This document shows, piece after piece, positions 1-6,568 of a stretch of DNA of 10,559 bases (position 1 is the stretch's first letter; the number at the start of each line of letters is the position of its first letter). The notes beneath the pieces are model-generated. The model had not been told where the DNA came from. It saw only the letters and a list, made by a program, of their open reading frames with translations, and did not search any database. The position numbers and the translations under genes were made by a program. Source of the DNA: an uncultured Marmoricola sp. (GTDB taxonomy: Bacteria; Actinomycetota; Actinomycetes; Propionibacteriales; Nocardioidaceae); the NCBI GenBank assembly GCA_937868455.1, contig CALMMO010000083.1:1-10559 (forward strand), in the 5' to 3' direction.

Positions 1-1086
1 GGCAGGGTCCTCGACACCAACCTCGAGCACCACGCCGTCACATCCGCGAACCACCCGTACCTGCGGCTTGTGCACCCGCGATTGCTCCACGACCACCACC
101 TCATCGCTACCCGGCTGGGGAACGTGAGTGAGCATGGCGCCTGCGCTGGTCGGGGAGAGTTCATAGCTGGGATGAGCGTCGGGCCAGACCGCAAGCACCT
201 GGTGGCCATCACGCCTGGCATGGACGATGAGCCCGGCCAGAGAAGGCTCTGCGGTGTAGATGCGCAGGCCGGGGTCAGCGCACACCACCTGCCACTCCTC
301 GGCCGGGGAAGGCAATTGGTCGGCCTGATAGAGAGCCGACTCGACGTGCTCGTGATCTGAGACCACGGCCCATCCGGCACCCCAGGGACAGGCGGTTGCC
401 TGGCGTCCCTCAACTCTGGGCACCAGCGTGATGGTGGACTCACTCCCGGGCGCGATGCCGACCACCCCACTTGAGGTGCGAGTGTGGCTCTCGATGAGCA
501 CCCAACCGGCCAACGACTTGAGATTGAGGAAGGCAGCGGGGTGGGGTTCCTCGTGGACCAAGACGGGCGGTGCATTGGTGCCCGCTTGGTGAGCCCAGAC
601 TTGCCAAGGCCGAAACGTCGCATCGGCGACTGTGTAATAGAGGCGGTCACGCCCCCATGCGAGCCCGCCGTACGACGCCCCCTCAATCGTGCTCACCCAC
701 GAGCCGGTCCCGAGGTCGAGCAGGTGCACTGTCGGGCTTTCGGAGCCAGAGTCATCGATTGCGACCGCTAGCCATCTCTCAAGCGGGTCGATGGCCACCT
801 CGGTGACTTCGAAGTACCCCGTGTGGGCATCAAGCTCGTTCAAGTCGGCCACTAGTTCACGGCCGCGCTCAGGCCTGGAGCGCCCGAGTTCTCGCGGCCA
901 CCGTTCGATCACCAAATCTGTGGACTGATACACGTGTGCCCGATGCATCACCGGGACCTCGCTGGTGTCCAGGCCCGGTCTTGCACTGGCCTCCGCGAGC
1001 AGCGTCGCGCGCAGCTGATCTAGGTGCGCAATCGAAGCGTCGTACTCCGCTCGCTGCGCGGCGAGCCAATCCAGGTGCAGCTTCAT
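1..1086 (-). CDS. S9 family serine peptidase, oligopeptidase B/prolyl oligopeptidase type (3' end off the window)
   Basis: An open frame of 362 codons starts at ATG 1086 and runs off the left edge without a stop. Residues 1-33 form a helix resembling the N-terminal helix of oligopeptidase B. Residues 79-200 carry landmarks of the S9A beta-propeller: ADLNEL, YFEVTEVAIDP, ERWLAVAIDDSGSE, YYTV, RPWQVW, LVHEEPH and VLIESHTRT. Family members are usually about 700 residues, with the Ser-Asp-His triad in a C-terminal alpha/beta-hydrolase domain, so that domain should lie beyond position 1 and cannot be checked here. Such enzymes cut short peptides, often after basic residues or proline, usually in the cytoplasm, and no signal peptide is seen. 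The start is supported by a TGATG overlap with the upstream ATPase gene and by GGTGGAG just before it. The N-terminus appears about 30 residues shorter than usual. As the last visible gene of the operon it probably digests imported peptides. The family is fairly sure; subtype and specificity are not. Confidence 0.82.
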   Translation of the reverse strand, partial: MKLHLDWLAAQRAEYDASIAHLDQLRATLLAEASARPGLDTSEVPVMHRAHVYQSTDLVIERWPRELGRSRPERGRELVADLNELDAHTGYFEVTEVAIDPLERWLAVAIDDSGSESPTVHLLDLGTGSWVSTIEGASYGGLAWGRDRLYYTVADATFRPWQVWAHQAGTNAPPVLVHEEPHPAAFLNLKSLAGWVLIESHTRTSSGVVGIAPGSESTITLVPRVEGRQATACPWGAGWAVVSDHEHVESALYQADQLPSPAEEWQVVCADPGLRIYTAEPSLAGLIVHARRDGHQVLAVWPDAHPSYELSPTSAGAMLTHVPQPGSDEVVVVEQSRVHKPQVRVVRGCDGVVLEVGVEDPA

Positions 1087-2060
1087 CACTCCACCAACAC
1101 GCAGGCCGCACTGTGATCGGCGCTGATCGGCCTCAGTGCCGGATCGACAGCTTCGCATTGCTCCTGAGCCATGGGGCACCTCGGGTGGAAACGACAACCG
1201 GAGGGCACGTTGGCCGCGTTTGGCGGCTCACCGACGAGCAGGAGGGGTGCTCGGGTTCGCAACGGATCGCGCTCTGGGACCACCGACAACAATGCCTGTG
1301 TGTAGGGATGACGTGGAGTGCCGACCACCTCAGCCGCAATGCCCTCCTCAACGATTCGGCCCAGGTACATCACCGCGATCCGGTCGGCGAAGCGCGCGGC
1401 GGTTGCCAGGTCGTGAGTGATCATCAAGATTGCCAGCCCTCGCTCACGACGAAGGCGATCGAGCAGATCCAAGATCCCGGCCCGCACTGACACATCCAGC
1501 ATCGAGACCGGCTCGTCTGCGATCAGTACGTCGGGCTCCAGGATCAATGCGGCCGCGATGGCCACCCGCTGACGTTGACCTCCAGAGAGTTCGTGCGGAA
1601 AGCGTTCCAAGAAGGTCTCCGCCGGAGTGAGTCCCACTGTCTCGAGGGCGGCAATCACCGCGTCTTGGCGCTGCGTGCGACTCATCTTGGTGTGGATGAG
1701 CAAGGGCTCTTCGAGGGTTTGCCGCACCCGAAATCTGGGGTCAAGCGCCTCATAGGGATCTTGGTAGACGATCTGCAGACGGCGACGCAGTGGGCGCATC
1801 CGGCGATGAGTGGCCGCGGTGATGTCTTCGCCATCGAGTACGACGCTGCCAGATGATGCCGAGACCATCCGCATGATCGTTTGCACGGTGGAGGTTTTCC
1901 CGCAGCCCGACTCACCAACCAGCGCCAGCATTTCTCCTCGGGCCAGCCGCAAGGAAACGCCATCGACAGCTCGCACCGGCCCGCCCGCCTTTCGCAGCAG
2001 GCTGCCGCGTGGCTCAAAGACGGTCACAAGGTCGGTGACCTCAAGAACAGGTTGATTCAT
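1086..2060 (-). CDS. dppF: Peptide ABC transporter ATP-binding protein, DppF/OppF type
   Basis: A 324-residue ATPase that powers peptide import at the inner face of the membrane with its partner DppD. All nucleotide-binding motifs are present: Walker A GESGCGKT (49-56), Q-loop Gln100, signature LSGGQ (158-162), Walker B VLIADEP (178-184, catalytic Glu183) and switch His216. The C-terminal oligopeptide-transporter extension is marked by HPYTQALL near 251 and GCRFHPRCP near 288. Cysteines 289, 295, 302 and 320 form a four-Cys set like that reported to hold an iron-sulfur cluster in some family members. The frame is open back to 2177, but ATG 2060 is chosen because it overlaps the DppD stop as ATGA, has GGAGGT five bases upstream, and gives a normal N-terminus (MNQPVLEV). 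The stop shares one base with the S9 peptidase start. The DppF rather than DppD assignment rests on gene order and the LSGGQ form. Confidence 0.95.
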   Translation of the reverse strand: MNQPVLEVTDLVTVFEPRGSLLRKAGGPVRAVDGVSLRLARGEMLALVGESGCGKTSTVQTIMRMVSASSGSVVLDGEDITAATHRRMRPLRRRLQIVYQDPYEALDPRFRVRQTLEEPLLIHTKMSRTQRQDAVIAALETVGLTPAETFLERFPHELSGGQRQRVAIAAALILEPDVLIADEPVSMLDVSVRAGILDLLDRLRRERGLAILMITHDLATAARFADRIAVMYLGRIVEEGIAAEVVGTPRHPYTQALLSVVPERDPLRTRAPLLLVGEPPNAANVPSGCRFHPRCPMAQEQCEAVDPALRPISADHSAACVLVE

Positions 2061-3010
2061 TGCGCACCTCCGGCGCGCCAGCAAGCCGAGGTCCAACCCG
2101 GCTCGATCTGGACCGTCGGCGGCGCCGAGGTCGTGCACTTGGACAGGGCAACATCGCAGCGTGGCGCGAACGCACACCCAGTGATCGGGTGATCCAAGCG
2201 CGGGGGAACCCCAGGGATCGACACCACCGATCGCTCATCGTGCAGGTCTGGAGTCGCTGCATACAGCAAGCGTGTGTAGGGGTGCTGCGGGCGGTGATAG
2301 AGATCAGCGACTGGGCCAGACTCCGCTAAGGCGCCGGCGTACATCACCACAGCCTGCGAGCACACCTGCGAAACAACGGGAAGATCGTGCGTCACCAGGA
2401 GCAGTGCCAAGCCAAGTTCGTCTGAGAGCTTGCTCAGCAGTTGCAGGATCTGGGCCTGGACCATCGAGTCCAGCGCGGTGGTTGGCTCGTCGGCGATCAG
2501 AATCTTGGGGTCACAAGCCAGCGCCATCGCCAACATGGCTCGCTGTCTCATGCCGCCACTGAGTTCGTGAGGGTAGCGACGTCCAGCGCTGGCAGTGATC
2601 CCAACCATTTCCAACAGTTCGCGGGCCCGGCCGCGCGCGGCGTCGGCCGCCAGAGACTTGTGAACCAGCATCGGTTCGACGAGTTGGTCTTCGATGCGCC
2701 TGACTGGGTTGAACGCATTCATCGCCCCCTGGAAAACCAAGGCGATGTCTCGCCAACGGTGCCCCCGGGCGATGTCTTCGTTGAGCAAGTTCTCGCCTTC
2801 GAACAACACCTCGCCTGAGACCGACGCCGTTGGTGGCAATAGGGCCATCAAGGCCAGCAACGCTGTGGTTTTGCCGCAGCCCGACTCCCCCACCAATCCG
2901 AGCCGCTGACCAGGGTCGAGACTGAACGACAAGTCTCGTACGGCGTGGTTCTCACCGCCCTCGCCGAGGGAGTACCAAACATTGAGGTCACGCACCTGGA
3001 GCAAACTCAT
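2057..3010 (-). CDS. dppD: Peptide ABC transporter ATP-binding protein, DppD/OppD type
   Basis: A 317-residue ATPase that should pair with the following DppF-type protein to drive the DppB-DppC permease pair. Visible motifs are Walker A GESGCGKT (41-48), Q-loop Gln94 in LVFQGAMNAFNP (the usual DppD form), signature LSGGM (150-154), Walker B ILIADEP (170-176, catalytic Glu175) and switch His208. The oligopeptide C-terminal extension follows (HPYTRLL near 243, GCAFAPRC near 278). Cysteines 279, 285, 292 and 310 have the same spacing (5, 6 and 17 residues between) as in the DppF partner. Length is normal. The start overlaps the stop of the permease gene as ATGA (3007-3010) and has an AGGGGG ribosome site (3015-3020) four bases upstream. 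The LSGGM form, instead of LSGGQ, is common in DppD/OppD proteins. Confidence 0.95.
   Translation of the reverse strand: MSLLQVRDLNVWYSLGEGGENHAVRDLSFSLDPGQRLGLVGESGCGKTTALLALMALLPPTASVSGEVLFEGENLLNEDIARGHRWRDIALVFQGAMNAFNPVRRIEDQLVEPMLVHKSLAADAARGRARELLEMVGITASAGRRYPHELSGGMRQRAMLAMALACDPKILIADEPTTALDSMVQAQILQLLSKLSDELGLALLLVTHDLPVVSQVCSQAVVMYAGALAESGPVADLYHRPQHPYTRLLYAATPDLHDERSVVSIPGVPPRLDHPITGCAFAPRCDVALSKCTTSAPPTVQIEPGWTSACWRAGGAQ
2066..2071 (-). promoter_or_regulatory. Ribosome binding site that sets the DppF start
   Basis: The minus strand reads GGAGGT five bases before ATG 2060. This near-perfect Shine-Dalgarno site, inside the end of the DppD gene, favours ATG 2060 over the upstream in-frame ATG at 2177. 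Confidence 0.7.
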
Positions 3011-3939
3011 GACGCCCCCTGATCGCTCGGGCTCACCCGGCCGGTGATGGTGCGCACTGCGAAGGTGCGAGGCGAAAGATGCGCAACTGCGAGCCGGGGG
3101 TTCAAGGCGTCTTCAACGGCCTGACCGATCCAGAAACACGCCACGATCACCAAGGCGACGCACAATCCGGCAGGCACCACTGCCCACCATGCACCCGCGG
3201 TGACAGCAGTACGCAAGAACGCCAACTCGATGATCTTGCCCCAGGTGATCGCGGTCGGATCACCAAGGCCCAAGAACGCCAGCGCTGACTCGTCGAAGAT
3301 TGCCGAAGCCACCGAGAGCACGGTGTTGGCCACGAGCAGCGGGCCGATCTGTGGCAGCACGTGTCGCAAGATGATGCGGCCGTGACCGGCTCCCAATGCC
3401 CGCGCTCGGGCGACGTAAACGCGCTCCCGTACCGAGCGAACCTCGGCTCGAATGAGTCGAGCGGTCGAGGTCCACAGCAGCAAGGCGATCACGACGATCA
3501 GGTGACTCAGGCTTGGGCCCCAGACCGCTGCGATCACGATGGCGAGTGGCAAGGACGGAATCACGAGGAAGTAGTCGGTGATCCGCATCAACATCGTGTC
3601 GACCCAGCCGCCGAAGTAGCCCGCGGCAATGCCAATGCCACCGCCGATGACCATCGCAACGAGGGCGGCGGCAAACCCCACAGTCAGCGACATCCGACCG
3701 CCTTCCATGAGCAGCGAGAGCATGTCGATGCCACCGTCATCAAGCCCAAGTGGGTGAGCAAGCGAGGGTGGGTCGTAAACGCCACCCACCCGCTCATCAA
3801 GGCCGAAGGGACGCAGGATCGGGGAGAACACGGCTAGCACCACGAATATCCCGAGCAGAATGACGCCCATCCGACCTGAGGTCGAACGCCACAAGACTCG
3901 CGCCAACCAAGAGGCGCCGCCAGAAGTTGAGGTGCTCAT
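3007..3939 (-). CDS. dppC: Peptide ABC transporter permease, DppC/OppC type
   Basis: A 310-residue inner-membrane permease that would form the translocation channel with DppB. The N-terminal helix (about 24-42) belongs to the OppC/DppC N-terminal domain and is followed by a short external stretch with HPLGLDDGG (62-70), a DppC hallmark where HPLGTD is usual. Further membrane segments are near 84-107, 127-157, 199-215 and 250-273. The cytoplasmic EAA-type coupling loop is visible as YVARARALGAG (175-185) followed by LRHVLPQ (191-197), where the ATPases dock. The FDESALAFLGLG segment (215-226) is typical. Most relatives end shortly after the DALNPRL motif (277-283); here about 27 more residues follow. 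The start overlaps the DppB stop (ATGA, 3936-3939) with AAGGA seven bases upstream. Confidence 0.94.
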   Translation of the reverse strand: MSTSTSGGASWLARVLWRSTSGRMGVILLGIFVVLAVFSPILRPFGLDERVGGVYDPPSLAHPLGLDDGGIDMLSLLMEGGRMSLTVGFAAALVAMVIGGGIGIAAGYFGGWVDTMLMRITDYFLVIPSLPLAIVIAAVWGPSLSHLIVVIALLLWTSTARLIRAEVRSVRERVYVARARALGAGHGRIILRHVLPQIGPLLVANTVLSVASAIFDESALAFLGLGDPTAITWGKIIELAFLRTAVTAGAWWAVVPAGLCVALVIVACFWIGQAVEDALNPRLAVAHLSPRTFAVRTITGRVSPSDQGAS

Positions 3940-4898
3940 TCGCTGATCCTTGGGTCGAGCCAGGCATAGAGCAGATCAGCCAGCAGATTGAAGAAGATCA
4001 CCGACACCGTGAGCACCAAGAAGGTGCCCTGCAGCATGGGGTAGTCACGCTGAATCACCGCCTGATATGCCGCGAAACCGATGCCGGGCCACGAGAAGAC
4101 GGTCTCAATCAAGATGGCGCCGGCCACCAAATAGCCAAGCGACAGCGCGATCAGGGTGGTGACCGGCAACATGGCGTTGCGCAGCGCATGGCGTCGTACG
4201 ATCACTCGGGGACGTAGCCCTTTGGCCCTTGCGGTGAGCACATAGTCCTCACCCAGTGTTTCCAGCATTGCCGAGCGCGTGATCAGCGCATATTCGCCAT
4301 AGAGCGTGAGCGCGAGGGTGAGTGAGGGCAACAGCATGTGCCGTCCCACATCGAGGGTGTGCGCGGTCCACGAATCGTCAAGGAGATAGGGATCGCTCAT
4401 GCCGTGTGAGGGCAAGACGCCAGCAAAGGCAATCAGAAGCACCAGCGCCAACCACTGTGTTGGTACGGCGTAGAAGAAGATCGCCGCCGACGTACCCAGA
4501 GAGCCCTTCCACGACCCGCGCCACCAGGCAGCAATCACCCCGGTCGCAATGCCAATGACGATGGCAAGAACCGTGCCGACCAGGACCATTGGCAAGGTGT
4601 TGACCAGCGCCTGCATCACGTTGTCGATCACGGGTTTCTGATCGGCAAACGAGATGCCGAGGTTGCCGTGCGCAAGCTGCCGCAGATACAGCAGGTACTG
4701 CTCCCAGGGCGACTTGTCGAGCCCGAACTGCTTTCGAAGCTCGGCTTGCAGTTGAGGTGAGGCATGGGGCACCCGCGCCAGGTTGCGAATGGCATCACCT
4801 GGCAAGACCCTGAAGAGGAAGAAGTTCAGTGTGGTGGCGACAAAGACGGTCGCCACCGCAAAGACCAACCTCTTGAGCATGTACCCCCAACTGGTCAC
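3936..4898 (-). CDS. dppB: Peptide ABC transporter permease, DppB/OppB type
   Basis: A 320-residue inner-membrane permease. The first membrane helix (about 9-30) is followed by the typical RVLPGDA motif (30-36), and then a periplasm-facing stretch with LRKQFGLDKSPWEQY and the HGNLGISF motif (77-84). Further membrane segments lie near 101-125, 136-160, 185-205, 243-265 and 288-312. The EAA coupling loop reads EDYVLTARAKGL (217-228) with HALRNAMLP (237-245), and VFSWPGIG (267-274) is characteristic. The protein ends with the usual LDPRI. The start is taken as GTG 4898, which overlaps the stop of the binding-protein gene as GTGA. An in-frame ATG at 4880, giving MLKRLVF and preceded by GGGGG, is a credible alternative that would shorten the protein by six residues. 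Confidence 0.94.
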   Translation of the reverse strand: MTSWGYMLKRLVFAVATVFVATTLNFFLFRVLPGDAIRNLARVPHASPQLQAELRKQFGLDKSPWEQYLLYLRQLAHGNLGISFADQKPVIDNVMQALVNTLPMVLVGTVLAIVIGIATGVIAAWWRGSWKGSLGTSAAIFFYAVPTQWLALVLLIAFAGVLPSHGMSDPYLLDDSWTAHTLDVGRHMLLPSLTLALTLYGEYALITRSAMLETLGEDYVLTARAKGLRPRVIVRRHALRNAMLPVTTLIALSLGYLVAGAILIETVFSWPGIGFAAYQAVIQRDYPMLQGTFLVLTVSVIFFNLLADLLYAWLDPRISE

Positions 4899-6568
4899 TT
4901 CACGTGCACCTGCTCCAGCGTTTGGGTGGAGAAGTTATTGAAGAAACCCTGGCTGCTGGGGATGAAGCCGTCCCACTTAGGACTCCACGCATCAAGGCGG
5001 GTGTCATAGGTCAAGATGATGTAAGGCCGAGCGTCATAGACCATCTGTTGCATCTGATCGATGATCTTCTTACGAGCAGCTGGGTCGATGCTGTCTTTCT
5101 GTTGCGCCTGAAGCGCATCGAATTCCTTGCTGCAGTAGCCCGTGTCATTCCAGTCGCCCCACGACGCGCACGTCATCGCCGCGAGCATGAAGTCGGGGTC
5201 AGCGCTGGGGAACCAGTCCCACATGGCCAAGTCGAAGTCGCGGTATTGACAGTTGTCGTCGCAATAGACCGCGTCCCACGCAGCCGAGGAGTCGACCTTC
5301 TTTTGCGAGAGGGCGATGCCGACCTCTTTGAACCCGCTCTGGATGATCTGGAAGGCTCGATCGCCTTCGCCGGACTCATCATCGGCGAAGATGACCTCAT
5401 AGCTCATCTTGTGGCCGTCAGCCACGCGCACTCCGTCAGGTCCTTTGGCGTAACCGGCCTGGTCGAGCAGTGCGTTGGCTTGGGCGGTGTCGAAAGGCAA
5501 CGGCTTGATCGCATCGTTGTGCCACTTCTGACCATCGCTGGCCGTAGCGGGAGCGATGATCGTGGATCCTTCTGTCGCCTTCCCAAGCCAGGCGGTCTCC
5601 ACAATCGCCTTGCGATCGATCGCCATCTCCATTGCTTTGCGTACGTCGGCCTTGAGTAGCTCACGGTGCGTGGGCTTGTCAGGGTTGGAGTTGATGATCA
5701 GATCACGCATTGCCAACCCTTCGCCTTCATCAATGGTGATTCCGGCCGACTTTAAGGCGCTCAGAGCCGTGACCGGCACCCCGCCGACAGCGTCGATTTC
5801 GTTGGCCTTGAGAGCGGTGACCAAAGCATCTTTGTTCTTGAAGGTCTGCAGTCCCCAGCCGTCAATGCGCGGTTTGGCGCCGTACCAGTTGGGATTGGGC
5901 TTGAACATCGCCAAGTCGTCCTTGACGAACTTGGTCAGCATGAACGGCCCGCCACTGACCATCGGCTGATCTCCCTTGGGCTCGTTGACAAAGGTCTTGA
6001 GCCCCTTGCCATCGCCGCTGGCGGCCTTTTCCCAGACCTGCTTAGGCAAGATTGGGGTGTTGCCCAGTGCGTAGAGGGTGGTCGCGGTCGGCTTGGTGAA
6101 GGTGATCACCAAGGTCTGGGGATCAGTGGCAGTGATCGTGTCGATGTTTTCGTCGATGCCCCACTTAGCGGCTGCACCATCTTTGAACTTGTGCATGATG
6201 CCCAGCGACCAAGCTGCGGAGTTGGCATCCAGCGCGGTGCCATCGGACCACTTGGCACCCTTGCGCAGGGTGAAGGTCAATGTTTTGTGATCGGGTGCGA
6301 ACTTCCAGGCCTCAGCGAGTGATGCCTTGTAGGGCATGCCTGGCTTGGTGGTGTCGTACTGAAGTAGCGAAGGGTAGATCTCTAGCCAGACCGCGAAGTC
6401 ATCCTGGTTGATCCCCACGAACGGGTTGAGGGAATCAATGCCGTTGGAGGTGCCGATGCGGAGCACACCACCCTTGTCTCCCGAGGCGCCCGTGCCCCCA
6501 CCACAGGCAGTGACCGTCAGCAACACCGCCACAGCAGCAATCAGGTTTCGTAGTGCTTTAGTACTCAT
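4895..6568 (-). CDS. dppA: Extracellular peptide-binding lipoprotein, solute-binding protein family 5 (DppA/OppA type)
   Basis: A 557-residue substrate-binding protein that captures peptides outside the membrane and delivers them to DppB-DppC. The N-terminus is a lipoprotein signal: basic start, hydrophobic core (9-19) and lipobox VTAC with the modified cysteine at 22, followed by a Gly/Ser-rich linker. The family 5 fold shows as LRIGT (36-40), DSLNPF (45-50), a TLTFTLRKGAKWSDGT stretch (96-111), GPFML (207-211), NPNWYG (225-230), VRKAMEMAIDR (309-319) and DPDFMLAAMTC (457-467). Cysteines 436, 440, 467 and 479 could form external disulfides. Length is normal. The ATG overlaps the stop of the M17 peptidase (ATGA, 6565-6568) and follows a strong ribosome site. 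The ligand (di-, oligo- or modified peptide) cannot be read from sequence; the peptidase neighbours favour a true peptide over nickel or sugars, which some family members bind. Confidence 0.94.
   Translation of the reverse strand: MSTKALRNLIAAVAVLLTVTACGGGTGASGDKGGVLRIGTSNGIDSLNPFVGINQDDFAVWLEIYPSLLQYDTTKPGMPYKASLAEAWKFAPDHKTLTFTLRKGAKWSDGTALDANSAAWSLGIMHKFKDGAAAKWGIDENIDTITATDPQTLVITFTKPTATTLYALGNTPILPKQVWEKAASGDGKGLKTFVNEPKGDQPMVSGGPFMLTKFVKDDLAMFKPNPNWYGAKPRIDGWGLQTFKNKDALVTALKANEIDAVGGVPVTALSALKSAGITIDEGEGLAMRDLIINSNPDKPTHRELLKADVRKAMEMAIDRKAIVETAWLGKATEGSTIIAPATASDGQKWHNDAIKPLPFDTAQANALLDQAGYAKGPDGVRVADGHKMSYEVIFADDESGEGDRAFQIIQSGFKEVGIALSQKKVDSSAAWDAVYCDDNCQYRDFDLAMWDWFPSADPDFMLAAMTCASWGDWNDTGYCSKEFDALQAQQKDSIDPAARKKIIDQMQQMVYDARPYIILTYDTRLDAWSPKWDGFIPSSQGFFNNFSTQTLEQVHVK

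Noticed and set aside
936..1490. A 184-codon plus-strand open frame across the DppF and S9 peptidase junction
   Set aside because: It lies opposite two well-supported genes, is rich in Arg, Gly and Pro, and has no family features.
4904..5659. A 251-codon plus-strand open frame opposite the binding-protein gene
   Set aside because: It is a mirror frame of a clear family 5 binding-protein gene in GC-rich DNA. Its translation has no recognisable domain and no ribosome site decides its start.
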